Shown here piece after piece: positions 34,604 through 43,767 of a stretch of 43,767 bases of DNA (position 1 is its first letter; each line of letters starts with the position of its first letter). Below the pieces are notes generated by a model, which was not told the origin of the DNA, ran no database searches, and was given only the letters and a program-made list of their open reading frames with translations. A program made the translations under genes and the position numbers. Source of the stretch: Aporhodopirellula sallentina SM41 (GTDB lineage: Bacteria; Planctomycetota; Planctomycetia; Pirellulales; Pirellulaceae). Location: contig NZ_ANOH01000405.1 of the NCBI RefSeq assembly GCF_000346505.1, positions 1 through 43,767 of the forward strand. Direction: 5' to 3'.

Positions 34604-37600
34604 GTGGTCTTTTTTAAACGCGCCCGTTCTGACCAACAGTCCTCACGTCGCACAAGCCGACGTCACGTTAACAAGGACAACGAGCGGGCACGCAAGCGAC
34701 AATGGATGCAGCGTTTGTTGCGACATGAGTCACTGGAGCACCGGCAAATGCTCGCCGGCGACGTGCTAACGTTCACCACGGCGCCAGGATCGTCGACCAC
34801 GTTGAGCCAAGACGGAACTCAAACACAAATCGAATACACCGACGATCAGGGCGACCCGCAGGTAGTCTTGCTCAGTGGTTTTGAATCCTTCGTTTTTGAG
34901 GGATCAGCCGAAGACGATGAATTGATCGTTGACTTTCGAGGCGGCAATCCCATCCCATCCGGCGGTATCGTCTTCAACGGCGGAATGCAGGGTGAGGGCG
35001 AAGGCGACACTCTGACGATCCTGGGTAGTTTCACCGATCAAGAACTCAACTACACCGACGTCGGTGCAACGGGTAAAAACGGCAACGTCGTCGTCGATGG
35101 CAGCGTGATCACTTACACCGGGCTGGAACCGATCAACGCGGGCAACGCGGCCAACACAATCTTGAATCTACCTGTGGGACTGAGCAACAACGCAACGTTG
35201 CGGAACAGTGCCAACGCGGGCGAGATTGAAATCATCGACAACGGCGCCACTTTTGAAGACACCGTGATCCCCAACCCGACGGTTTCTCTGACGGTGAGTC
35301 TGGGCGATCAAGGGGATGTAATTTTTGTCGAGGCATTGGACCCCGCGTATTCCGCAACCACCACCATCAACGGCGGTGCGTTGGGCGATCTTGTGGACGC
35401 AACTTCGAACACCGATGGACTTACGATTCAGGGCAACGGTGGGAGCGACCTGCTGATCGGCTCGTCGGCGGTCGACACAATCAATGGCGGTGATGATGCG
35501 GACATCATCATCGGCGGATTGGGGGCAGACATTCAATTTGGGGATGCGGGCGACGACCTCTTCATCTGGAACAACGGCGACGGGCCCGATGACAACACCG
35601 GTGGCCAGGACGAGGACACGTTTCGATTCAACGGTGCCGATGGCGCGGACGATGTGTTGATCCTGAGCCCCGGAGCGGGTGACGGTTCGCTGGTCGGTGC
35701 CGATTTCAATCTGCAGCGGACCGCCCCTTCTGCCTTCTTTATCGAAGGGGCAACGATCGAAAATGTGGAACTCAATGGCCTCGACGGTAACGACGACATC
35801 ACCGTCACTCCAAGCTCGACGTTGAACGTGACCGTCGACGGTGGAATCGGAAACGTCGCGGACGTGTTGCGCATCGATGCTGGCGGCGCTGACGTCACAA
35901 TTACTTCGACCACCGTGACGGTTGCGGGAAACAATCCGATCACCTACGTCAACGTCGAAGAACTCGACATTCAGAACGCGGGCCAAACAGAAATCGTGGG
36001 CGACGCGGGCAGCAATGTTCTCGAAGTAACCGGCAGCGGCACCGACGATGAACTGTCCATGACCCTCGACGGGTTGTCTTTCACACTCAACACCACGGCG
36101 TTGAGCTTCCAAGGCCTGGGCGGCGACGACGTGCTCGTGGTTAATGAAACGGCGGGAGGATTACCGAGCCTGACAGGGACTGCGACGGGGGCTCACACCA
36201 ACGGTCCGTTCTTAACGAGCGGTCTCGGTCCTGCCAATGTCGGCATTCACTTCGACGGGGGTGGCCAGAATGATTCCGTCATCGCGAACTTCACAACGGC
36301 GCAGGATGTCGCTTATTTCTCCGATGGCGTAGACACTGCCAACAGTGGCGTGGTCAATGTCTCGGGCGCCTTTACGATGTCGTTCGAAGGCCTCGCGCCC
36401 ATCGGGCTGATCGGGGCGGGCGGATCACTGACCGTGGATGCCACGGGAACGCCCGCGACCACGACGCTCACCTTGTCCGATCTGGCACCTGCGGGTGATG
36501 GCGTCAATCAAATCACCGGGAACGGCGGATTCGAGACGACCACCTTTAGCGGTTTTGCCAATCTGACTCTGCGAGGTGGTGATGGATCGGAAACGATCAC
36601 GCTCGCATCTCTCGATGATGCGGATCCCGATGGGGCGGGACCTGGTGCGGCTCTTACGAGCGTCGCGCTCCATGGTGACAACACGGCTGGCACCGACTTG
36701 TTCGATGACCTGATCATCATTGAAGCGGTGCCGACGACGGTGACAGCAACGATTACCGGCGGAGCGGGCAACGACGTCATCAGTGTTGGGTCGCCCGCAA
36801 GTTCGCTGGATCCAATTTTGGGCAACGTGGTCATTGCCGGTGAAGACAACAACGCGGCCCCCGTAAGCAGCGGATCCGTTACCGCCGACGGCAACGTCGT
36901 GGCGTACTCGGGGCCGAGCGGTGACGTACTGATTGTGGACGACGCCGGGGATGCCGACGCAAGTGTTTGGGACATCGACGATGGCACGTTTACTCGCACG
37001 GGCGCCGGACTGATCACGTACGGTACGATCGAAACGCTGTTCATCAACACCGGCAGTGGCGCGGATGACATCAACGTACTCGACACAACTGATTCGGTCC
37101 TCACCGACATTGCTGACTTCGGTGGCGGTGACGACATTGATGTGACCACGACGGGCGACAACTCTTTCACGATCATCAATGCCGGCACCGGGAACGATTC
37201 GATCAACATCGCAACCACGGGTGCCGGTAGTGTGACGGTTACCGACGGCGAATCAGACATGGATTCCATCACCCTGGTCTCCAGCGGCGATGGGTCTGGG
37301 GTGAGTCTTGCGGGCGGCGTCAATAGTGACATGCTGATCGTTGATGGAAGCGGTGGCGGCGGTGCCGTCATTGAAGTGCAGGGCGGTGATGCCCCGGACG
37401 CGATCAATGTCAACGCCACCGCGGCAGACAGTTTCACGGATGTGTTTGCAGGCCTCGGAGACGATGCGATTGCCATTGACGGATCGGATCCGAACACGCT
37501 CGACGGAATCCTTGGATCGGTTCGCGTCTTCGGCGGCACAGGCACCGACGCGCTAACAATCAACGACGAAGACGACACCGATAACAACAGCTACTTCATC

Positions 37601-40600
37601 GACGCAAATGCGGTGACTCGCATCGAAACCGGTGGCGGCTCGCCAGACGTCTCGATCGAGTATGACGAAGTCGAAACACTCAACGTGCTCGCCGGATCAG
37701 GCTTGGACAAAGTCATCTTCCACGAGAGCGACGCCGATACGGTTTTCCTCAACGGCAACACTCCAACAAGTGCCGGGGGTGATCCGAACGGAGATCAACT
37801 GGTCTTCACGTCGCCCCTTTTGACGACACCTCAACGCAATGCGACGTCCGGTGTCTTTGTCGCCGCGGCGGCCATCCCGTCGCCCTCCGGTCCAACCAAT
37901 GGCACCTTCGTTGATTTCGAACACGTCGTCTGGCAAGACCGGTATGAGATCAACGATCTGTTCGATCCGGGCAGCGACATCGACCAATCCTACGCACTGG
38001 GCTCCGAAACCGAGATCACCGAATCGGACCTGAGCATCCATAGCGACGAAGACATCGATGTTTTCCGCTTCACCGCGCATTCGACGGGCTTGGCCGTCAT
38101 CAATGCAATCTTCAATCACGAACTCGGCGACTTGCAACTGAGCGTTCGAGATAGCGTGGGCAACGTGATCGCGACGGAAGACACCCTGACCGACAACGAA
38201 CAAATCGTGATCCCGGTTGTCAGTCAAGAAGTCTACTACCTCGAAATTTCCGCAGTCCCGGACGCAGATCCTGCGGTCTGCAATGCCAACACGTACTCGC
38301 TCGAAATCGAGAACTTCGCCGCACCGGTTCCTGAACTCCCCGACTTGATCGTTGCGAGCGACAGCGGATCGGCTGACCATGACGAGGTGACGACCGACAA
38401 CACGCCAACCATCCACGTCATCGCTGACCTCAATGACTTCGCCGCCAAAGGCATCGCGATCGATCAAGGCGGCGGAACCCCAGGGGCCGATGTAACGGTC
38501 GCGTTCGTCGACGCGGCGGGCACGACTGTCGCAACGATCGACGCTGACCTCGTCGGCGGAAACACAGGCCCAACCACCAGCACACTGTGGTCGGCAACCG
38601 TCCCGGCCGCTCTCGCCGATGGCCAATATCAGGTCACCGCGTGGGTACGTATCGAAGATGATGCCGATACCGCCGCTGTCGGTCGTGCCGCTGTCAGTTC
38701 GCCTCTGCAGGTAGTCATCGACGCCACCGCGGCAGCAGCACCGACCAATATTAACTTGGCCGCGGTCGCTGATTCAGGCACCGTCAACAATGACGACATC
38801 ACCAACATACAATCGTTGAACATCACCGGCGACAACATCGAAGGCAACGCGAAAGTCCGAGTGTTCAGCAACGGTGAACTGATCGGTCAAGGAGTTGCCT
38901 CACCGGTCGGTGGGTGGGAAATCACAACCGAGCCTTTGATCGACGGTGTGCATCAAATCACCGTCGAACAAGAAGACGCCGCAGGGAACGTGTCCGCCCT
39001 GAGCGTCGCACTCCCCGTCACCGTAGACACACAACAACCGCAGCGACCGACTCTCGATTTACCAACGGCCAGCGATAGCGGATCGAGCAGCGACGACAAC
39101 GTCACCAACGCTCCCAACGATGTCCCGTTCACGGTCACCGTCGACGAAGGTGAGGCCACCTTCCCGCTCACGGTCGTGATCAAAGACGGCAACAATGTCA
39201 TTGACACATTCGTTAGCGCCGCGGGCGGCGTCACCAACCGCACATTGACACTCGGCGAAGGCACTCACCTCCTGAGCGTGGAGACAACCGACACGGCAGG
39301 CAACCGAAGTCTGCAAAGCGAAGAGTTGATCGTTGAAATCGATCGCACCGCACCGGTCGCTCCCGCCGCGCCGGACCTCTTGTCGGTTGCCGACACCGGT
39401 GTCTTCGACGACGACAACGTCACCCGCATTCAAGCGATCGCCCTCGGTGGTACCGGCATCGAACCCAACTCGATCGTTCGCGTCTTCTCCGATGGGGAAC
39501 TCGTCGGCCAAGGTGTCGCCACGAGCCAAGGCGACTGGGAGATCACAACCGAACCGCTCGATGACGGAACGCACAGCCTGACCGTCGAACTCGAAGACCT
39601 TTCTGGCAACGTCAGCGCGACCAGCGTGGCTCTCGAAGTCGTGATCGACTCGGCCGTCCCCAACACACCGTACCTCGATCTACTCAACGACGACGGGCAC
39701 AGTATCACCGACAACATTACCGGATCGGGCTTGCTCGATTTCGAGATGATCGGCAACGACACGCGTGATGGCCAAGACAACCCGCCGCCGAATGACATTC
39801 AGTACCGTTTGTACTGGCGGACAGGCGATCCGGCTGGCCCGGGTTCGGGCACCGGTGAAGTGCTCGTCTACGATTCGTTCGCTGAATTTGCAGGGCTCAC
39901 CAATCTCGGCCAGATCATTCGCACGGTCAGCCAAGACCTCAACACCCCTGCGGGAACTCCGTTCCCTGATGGCGTGCACAACTTCAAACTCGAAGTCGAG
40001 GATCGGGCGGGCAACATCAGCCCTGACTTCCTGTTGACGGTTGAGATTGACACGGTCGACCCGGACACCACGATCGACATCATTTCGTCGAGCGACTCGG
40101 GGATGTACGACGACGATAACGTCACCAACATCCAAGAGATCGCGTTCCAGGGTCGCGGCGACGTGATGAATGACATCACGCTGTTTGCACAGAAAGTCAA
40201 CACGGCAGGTGTGGCGTTCGGCGACCTTCTGATCATCGGCACCGGAGTCGTCGGTTCCGACTACACCGACGTCGAAGCACAGATCCCCGGCGCCACCGAC
40301 GACGACGGTTTGGGCATGTGGGAGATCACCGCCGAACCACTCGTCGACGGTGTCTACGACGTGTACGCGTTGATCGAAGATTGGGGCGGCAACTTTGCCA
40401 CGTCGGACACCATCCGCTTGGAAGTTGACACGATCCAACCGAACACCGCGTTCCTCGATTTGGTCGAAGCGAGCGATTCGGGACGCAACAACGACGACAA
40501 CGTGACCAACGACAACACACCGACGGTCACAATGACTTCCCACGATGAGAATGTCGACCTCCACCAAGTCCTGTTCCAAGACAACTTTAAATTCCGCATC

Positions 40601-43030
40601 TATGATCGGTTGGAATCATCGGCAGAGGTGCTTCTGTATGACTCATCGACCGACGCGGGTGAAGACGCGAATACGTCGCTGCTCGGTTTCGAGGCAATGT
40701 TTACCGCGAACACGTTTATCACCGAAACGCTTCCGCTGCTCGCCGACGGCATCCACAACTTAAAACTCGAAGTGGAAGACCGAGCCGGTAACATCAGCGA
40801 AGACTTCCTGCTCGATGTTGAGATCGACACGATCGCTCCGCCGGTCCAAATTCGACGAGTGGTTGATAACGACAGCGGAGACTCGTTCATCCCCGCGACA
40901 CTGAATGATCTGATCACCAACGACACGCGACCTGTATTTGCCGGTACGGCAGAAGCCAACGCGATCGTTTATCTGTTTGTGGATCCTACCGACAACGACA
41001 CCGTCGACCCAGGTACCGAGACGGTCACGACCGTCGCCACACCGTTTGACGGAGACGACGCGTACCCGCAAGGAACCTGGCGAAACGAATTCCTCTTCGA
41101 CCTCAACGACACCACATTCTTTGGCAACGTCGATGGGCTGCGAGAAGTGTTCGTCACCGCCGAAGACTTGGCCGGCAACCTGAACACGACCGCTGATGGC
41201 ATTGATGACAACGCGCAGCAAATCGAGATCTTCCTCGACACTCAGGGACCACGGGTCACCGACGTTACCATCACCGACGTCGACTATGACCTTTTCACGT
41301 TAAAACCTGACAACGTCGATCAAGGGCCGACACCTGCGGTCAATTCGCTAACCATTGCGATCGAGGATTTCGTCGAACGCATCGGTAAATTCCCTTACGA
41401 CGCGTTGTCGAATGTGTTCAACGGATCCACGATTTCGGTCATCGGTGACCACTCGGGAATCATGCCAATCGCAAACATCGCATTCACTGCTGACGCGGCG
41501 GTCGTCGGCAGCGAAGCGACCGGAAACATTGTGTTGACCTTCGCCGAACCTCTACCGGACGATCGGTTCACGTTGACGATCAAAGACACATTGATCGATC
41601 CGGCAGGCAACGCACTCGATGGCGAGAGCGATTCGGACCGTCCGCTGGGCGGACTGAATCTCGCCAGCGGCGACGGGATCCCGGGCGGTGACTTTGTCGC
41701 GAGATTCACCGTCGACAGCCGTCCAGAAGTCGGTACGTGGAGCCAAGGACTCGTCTACGTCGACATCAATGGCAACCAAGTCTGGGATCCGGAAGGCCAG
41801 GACAATGACGCAACAAACCGTGACTTCGTTTATCAGTTCGGCCGAATCAGTGACGGACTGTTTGCCGGCAACTTTGGCCCCGGTGGTGGCGCGGCGGCAT
41901 CCGGATTCGACAAACTCGGTGCGTACGGTTGGTTCAACGGTGCCTACAGTTTCCTGATCGACACCGATGACGACGGCGTGGGTGACGATGCCTCCGTGAG
42001 TGCCTATCAAGTCAACGCCGCACCGGTCGCCGGTAACTTCTTCACCAGCGCAACGGATCTCGCCGACATTGCCGCCGGGCGACGCCCGAGCGATGAGATC
42101 GGTTTGTTCGACGGCCAAAACTGGTATCTCGACACCAACGGTAACAACACCATCGATCTCGGCGAGATCATCCCCGCCAACTACAACGGCATCCCGTTGG
42201 TCGGAAACTTCGTCAACGTCGGTTTAGAAGGCACCCCGGGAACGCCTGCAGAAGATGACTTGGCTGTCTACGTAAACGACACCAACACCCTCATCATCGA
42301 TTCCAACCGCGACGGCGTCGCCGACATGGATCTCGCGTTGACCGATGACTTCGGACGCTTTGCAGGCCTCAGCGGCTTCACCGACAAACCGGTCGCCGGT
42401 GACCTGAACCTCGACGGGATCGATGACATCGGTATCTGGGTGAAGGGGCGTCAGGGTGTGTTGCCTGAAGAACAAGGCGAATTCTTCTTCTGGGTTTCCG
42501 ACGCCACCGGTGCGGACATCAACACGAACTTCGCGTCGTACAGCCCCGCGCCGCTGGGCAATGATTTGTCGACCCAGTGGGGAGATGAGTTCGCGTTACC
42601 GATCTTCGGCAATTTTGATCCGCCGGTCGGTGAAGACGTTGAGATTGAAGTCGACACTCTGACCAACGACGTGAACGCCTACGATGTCAACGGCGATGGG
42701 AACGTAACTTCCCTCGATGCTCTGATCATCATCAATCAACTCAACTCCGGTGTGACCGAAGCAGAAGCGGGATCGCGAGTCAGGATCCAGGCAACGGCCG
42801 GTGATTACTTCATTGACGTCAACGGCGATACCAAGCTAACCGCGGTGGATGCCTTGCAGGTGATCAATGAGTTGAACCGACTCGACACATTCGGCGGTGA
42901 AGGTGAGTCAACCGCCGCGGACACTTTGCCGGCAAACGCCCCGGCATGGAACGACGCGGTTGATTCGTACTTTGCAGGCGATGACGACTCGGACGACGAC
43001 CTCGACGAGTTCCTCGGGCTGACGTTCTAA
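34604..43030 (+). CDS. giant secreted protein: LEPR-XLL-like N-terminus, RTX-like region, PPC domain, Ig-like repeat array, type I dockerin
   Basis: 2808 residues. The basic N-terminus ends in LRHESLEHRQMLAGD (39-53), an LEPR-XLL-like export element. Residues about 60-1100 are a Gly/Asp/Thr-rich beta-solenoid-like region, including an RTX-like stretch near 275-325 (GNGGSDLLIGSS, then GGLGADIQFGDAGDDLF). A PPC domain lies at about 1115-1240 (DEDIDVFRF). Eight Ig-like repeats cover about 1246-2216, then a repeat-poor region with D-x-N/D-x-D loops (VYVDINGNQVWD, DLNLDGIDDIGIW, about 2376-2666) resembling FG-GAP/VCBS sequence. The dockerin is at about 2690-2763, with calcium loops DVNGDGNVTSLDALIIINQL and DVNGDTKLTAVDALQVINEL. 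The protein ends in a very acidic tail (DDDSDDDLDEFLGLTF). No catalytic domain is recognised, so an adhesin or scaffold role outside the cell is inferred. GTG start with AGGAG upstream; a terminator follows. Confidence 0.93.
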   Translation: MVFFKRARSDQQSSRRTSRRHVNKDNERARKRQWMQRLLRHESLEHRQMLAGDVLTFTTAPGSSTTLSQDGTQTQIEYTDDQGDPQVVLLSGFESFVFEGSAEDDELIVDFRGGNPIPSGGIVFNGGMQGEGEGDTLTILGSFTDQELNYTDVGATGKNGNVVVDGSVITYTGLEPINAGNAANTILNLPVGLSNNATLRNSANAGEIEIIDNGATFEDTVIPNPTVSLTVSLGDQGDVIFVEALDPAYSATTTINGGALGDLVDATSNTDGLTIQGNGGSDLLIGSSAVDTINGGDDADIIIGGLGADIQFGDAGDDLFIWNNGDGPDDNTGGQDEDTFRFNGADGADDVLILSPGAGDGSLVGADFNLQRTAPSAFFIEGATIENVELNGLDGNDDITVTPSSTLNVTVDGGIGNVADVLRIDAGGADVTITSTTVTVAGNNPITYVNVEELDIQNAGQTEIVGDAGSNVLEVTGSGTDDELSMTLDGLSFTLNTTALSFQGLGGDDVLVVNETAGGLPSLTGTATGAHTNGPFLTSGLGPANVGIHFDGGGQNDSVIANFTTAQDVAYFSDGVDTANSGVVNVSGAFTMSFEGLAPIGLIGAGGSLTVDATGTPATTTLTLSDLAPAGDGVNQITGNGGFETTTFSGFANLTLRGGDGSETITLASLDDADPDGAGPGAALTSVALHGDNTAGTDLFDDLIIIEAVPTTVTATITGGAGNDVISVGSPASSLDPILGNVVIAGEDNNAAPVSSGSVTADGNVVAYSGPSGDVLIVDDAGDADASVWDIDDGTFTRTGAGLITYGTIETLFINTGSGADDINVLDTTDSVLTDIADFGGGDDIDVTTTGDNSFTIINAGTGNDSINIATTGAGSVTVTDGESDMDSITLVSSGDGSGVSLAGGVNSDMLIVDGSGGGGAVIEVQGGDAPDAINVNATAADSFTDVFAGLGDDAIAIDGSDPNTLDGILGSVRVFGGTGTDALTINDEDDTDNNSYFIDANAVTRIETGGGSPDVSIEYDEVETLNVLAGSGLDKVIFHESDADTVFLNGNTPTSAGGDPNGDQLVFTSPLLTTPQRNATSGVFVAAAAIPSPSGPTNGTFVDFEHVVWQDRYEINDLFDPGSDIDQSYALGSETEITESDLSIHSDEDIDVFRFTAHSTGLAVINAIFNHELGDLQLSVRDSVGNVIATEDTLTDNEQIVIPVVSQEVYYLEISAVPDADPAVCNANTYSLEIENFAAPVPELPDLIVASDSGSADHDEVTTDNTPTIHVIADLNDFAAKGIAIDQGGGTPGADVTVAFVDAAGTTVATIDADLVGGNTGPTTSTLWSATVPAALADGQYQVTAWVRIEDDADTAAVGRAAVSSPLQVVIDATAAAAPTNINLAAVADSGTVNNDDITNIQSLNITGDNIEGNAKVRVFSNGELIGQGVASPVGGWEITTEPLIDGVHQITVEQEDAAGNVSALSVALPVTVDTQQPQRPTLDLPTASDSGSSSDDNVTNAPNDVPFTVTVDEGEATFPLTVVIKDGNNVIDTFVSAAGGVTNRTLTLGEGTHLLSVETTDTAGNRSLQSEELIVEIDRTAPVAPAAPDLLSVADTGVFDDDNVTRIQAIALGGTGIEPNSIVRVFSDGELVGQGVATSQGDWEITTEPLDDGTHSLTVELEDLSGNVSATSVALEVVIDSAVPNTPYLDLLNDDGHSITDNITGSGLLDFEMIGNDTRDGQDNPPPNDIQYRLYWRTGDPAGPGSGTGEVLVYDSFAEFAGLTNLGQIIRTVSQDLNTPAGTPFPDGVHNFKLEVEDRAGNISPDFLLTVEIDTVDPDTTIDIISSSDSGMYDDDNVTNIQEIAFQGRGDVMNDITLFAQKVNTAGVAFGDLLIIGTGVVGSDYTDVEAQIPGATDDDGLGMWEITAEPLVDGVYDVYALIEDWGGNFATSDTIRLEVDTIQPNTAFLDLVEASDSGRNNDDNVTNDNTPTVTMTSHDENVDLHQVLFQDNFKFRIYDRLESSAEVLLYDSSTDAGEDANTSLLGFEAMFTANTFITETLPLLADGIHNLKLEVEDRAGNISEDFLLDVEIDTIAPPVQIRRVVDNDSGDSFIPATLNDLITNDTRPVFAGTAEANAIVYLFVDPTDNDTVDPGTETVTTVATPFDGDDAYPQGTWRNEFLFDLNDTTFFGNVDGLREVFVTAEDLAGNLNTTADGIDDNAQQIEIFLDTQGPRVTDVTITDVDYDLFTLKPDNVDQGPTPAVNSLTIAIEDFVERIGKFPYDALSNVFNGSTISVIGDHSGIMPIANIAFTADAAVVGSEATGNIVLTFAEPLPDDRFTLTIKDTLIDPAGNALDGESDSDRPLGGLNLASGDGIPGGDFVARFTVDSRPEVGTWSQGLVYVDINGNQVWDPEGQDNDATNRDFVYQFGRISDGLFAGNFGPGGGAAASGFDKLGAYGWFNGAYSFLIDTDDDGVGDDASVSAYQVNAAPVAGNFFTSATDLADIAAGRRPSDEIGLFDGQNWYLDTNGNNTIDLGEIIPANYNGIPLVGNFVNVGLEGTPGTPAEDDLAVYVNDTNTLIIDSNRDGVADMDLALTDDFGRFAGLSGFTDKPVAGDLNLDGIDDIGIWVKGRQGVLPEEQGEFFFWVSDATGADINTNFASYSPAPLGNDLSTQWGDEFALPIFGNFDPPVGEDVEIEVDTLTNDVNAYDVNGDGNVTSLDALIIINQLNSGVTEAEAGSRVRIQATAGDYFIDVNGDTKLTAVDALQVINELNRLDTFGGEGESTAADTLPANAPAWNDAVDSYFAGDDDSDDDLDEFLGLTF
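38340..41250 (+). repeat. eight Ig-like coding repeats in the 2808-residue protein
   Basis: Eight units of about 100-140 codons. Most open with a D-S-G-x(3)-DD-x-[VI]-T pattern (e.g. ADSGTVNNDDITN, SDSGMYDDDNVTN) and close with [VI]-x-[VIL]-D-[TSR]-x-x-P. Inner landmarks are G-N-[VI]-S and DG-x-[HY]. Approximate unit borders are 38340, 38731, 39028, 39346, 39651, 40057, 40433 and 40831. Units 2/4/6 and 3/5/7 form two alternating types. Confidence 0.85.
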
Positions 43031-43047
43031 GGTCACAGCCGAAATCG

Positions 43048-43070
43048 AAGGCACCGTTTTGCGGTGCCTT
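43048..43070 (+). terminator. rho-independent-type terminator of the giant gene
   Basis: AAGGCACCG (43048-43056) pairs with CGGTGCCTT (43062-43070) in a perfect 9-bp stem around loop TTTTG, 18 bp past the stop codon. The right arm ends in a short T run (TTT). It is GC-rich with a small loop, typical of an intrinsic terminator with a weak U-tract. Confidence 0.8.
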
Positions 43071-43163
43071 TGGGAACCGGAGAGCTGTGATATCGAGCAG
43101 CCTACCGCCGATCGCACACGTCGCGGGTCCACGAAAGTGTTTTCAGAATGTGACGTGGTGCGA

Positions 43164-43191
43164 TTGACCAACCGGGCAGGCTTCTTGTTAA
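43164..43191 (+). promoter_or_regulatory. possible promoter of the PQQ-type gene
   Basis: TTGACC (43164-43169), a 16-bp spacer, then TGTTAA (43186-43191), about 70 bp before the ATG at 43262. The -35 match is good and the -10 match is poor, so this is only a candidate for a sigma-70-type promoter. Confidence 0.25.
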
Positions 43192-43261
43192 CTGGAGTAC
43201 TGTCGCCGGTCATTGGCGACTCGCTTCTCTTCTAATCTCTTCGCTCGCTCGTCCCGGTCTC

Positions 43262-43767
43262 ATGACATATCCAACGATCTTCGGCGCGCTTCGCTGCGCG
43301 ACCCTTTTTGCCATCGCGTGTTCGGGTTCATTCGCTCACGCGGATCACTGGGCACACTGGCGTGGTCCCGACGGAAACGCAGTCGCCCCCGATGCCGATC
43401 CTCCTATCCGATTCAATGACTCCACCAATTTGAAATGGAAGGTCCCGATCGAGGGCCGTGGATCGGGTTCCCCCGTTGTTTGGGACGACAGCGTGTTCGT
43501 TGTCTCAGCGGTTCCTCTTTCCGGCGGCGATATCGCAAAACATCAATTCGTGTTGCTCTGCATCGATCGCGAGACGGGCAGACAGCGATGGCGACGTGTC
43601 GCGACGGAAGCCACTCCACACCAGGGAACGCACAACACCAACGGGTTCGCATCCGCATCTCCGGTCACAGACGGTGAACACGTTTATGCCTCGTTCGGCT
43701 CGCGTGGTTTGTACTGCTACACAATGGACGGAATCCTGGTTTGGAAACGAACCGACTTTCCCCCGAT
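43262..43767 (+). CDS. PQQ-binding-like beta-propeller repeat protein (N-terminal part, cut by window edge)
   Basis: 168 codons are visible before the window ends. A signal peptide (GALRCATLFAIACSGSFAHA) is followed by DHWAHWRGPDGNAVAPDADP, the usual opening of planctomycete outer-membrane BamB/PQQ-like beta-propeller proteins. Then come LKWKVPIEGRGSGSPVVWDD, VFVVSA, and VLLCIDRETGRQRW, with the G-x-x-x-W blade signature. SASPVTDGEHVYASFGSRGL and YCYTMDGILVWKR form a second blade. Proteins of this type are exported and often sit near sulfatases or other hydrolases, but whether this one binds PQQ or is only a structural propeller cannot be judged from the part seen. ATG at 43262 begins the signal peptide; no strong ribosome binding site is visible. 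It follows the terminator of the giant gene and is probably a separate transcript. Confidence 0.85.
   Translation, partial: MTYPTIFGALRCATLFAIACSGSFAHADHWAHWRGPDGNAVAPDADPPIRFNDSTNLKWKVPIEGRGSGSPVVWDDSVFVVSAVPLSGGDIAKHQFVLLCIDRETGRQRWRRVATEATPHQGTHNTNGFASASPVTDGEHVYASFGSRGLYCYTMDGILVWKRTDFPP

Noticed and set aside
35425-35580. RTX toxin secreted by a type I system
   Set aside because: Only a short GGxGxD-like stretch is present, with no C-terminal type I signal and no ABC exporter genes nearby; the C-terminus is a dockerin and acidic tail.
35168-40579. Several long minus-strand frames (e.g. 35168-36112, 36508-37587, 37697-38626, 39680-40579)
   Set aside because: All lie opposite the giant gene and result from its regular codon pattern; their composition (long Ser/Pro/Val or Val/Asp/Arg runs) is not protein-like.
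38340-41250. Repeat array considered as CRISPR or satellite DNA
   Set aside because: Repeats are 300-400 bp, in frame and protein-coding, with no fixed short repeat and spacer pattern.

Overview
The window looks like a chromosomal segment of a planctomycete of the Pirellulaceae (Rhodopirellula-like). The grounds are gene families: a DUF1559 prepilin-like protein with an H-X9-DG motif, DUF1571 and DUF1573 proteins, two secreted sulfatases, a PEP-CTERM protein, a tetraheme c-type cytochrome fused to a UshA-like domain, and two giant secreted proteins that combine an LEPR-XLL-like N-terminus with a C-terminal type I dockerin. Shine-Dalgarno sequences are present at only some genes and several starts are GTG or TTG. 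I saw no rRNA, tRNA, CRISPR array, transposase or integrase.

Layout. 1-6456 (mostly minus): the start of a CitG/MdcB-like gene cut by the window edge, a haloalkane-dehalogenase/OleB-like hydrolase, a small secreted protein on the plus strand, a TlpA-like thioredoxin, a sulfatase with a HEAT-like tail, and a DUF2314-ankyrin protein. 6889-14427 (plus): a second sulfatase, then a 1893-residue modular dockerin protein carrying a C-type-lectin-like domain. 14586-16948 (minus): a DUF1559 protein, a 71-residue lipoprotein and a PEP-CTERM protein. 17395-19458 (plus): an OmpA/Pal-like lipoprotein and a DUF1571 protein. 19532-23128 (minus): dnaE. 23583-28832: a 980-residue low-complexity protein with a conserved C-terminal domain, convergent with a membrane-anchored von Willebrand A protein. 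29434-33885 (plus): a metallophosphatase, a DUF1573 protein and the UshA-like/tetraheme cytochrome, probably co-transcribed at least in part. 34604-43030 (plus): a 2808-residue protein with RTX-like, Ig-like and dockerin regions, followed by a terminator and then the start of a PQQ-type beta-propeller gene.

How the genes fit together. Most of the window is cell-envelope and secreted biology: sulfatases for sulfated polysaccharides, giant adhesive or scaffold-like proteins, envelope lipoproteins and an extracytoplasmic cytochrome. dnaE is the only clear housekeeping gene. Between the genes are small structured DNA elements. The most notable is a 21-nt hairpin family (three copies) whose loop is conserved while the stem shows compensatory change. 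There is also a ~97-nt nested palindrome downstream of the cytochrome gene. The most unusual protein features are a C-type lectin fold apparently inserted inside a repeat module, an alternating two-domain repeat in the larger giant protein, and a phosphoesterase-like domain that seems to have lost its metal ligands beside a heme domain.
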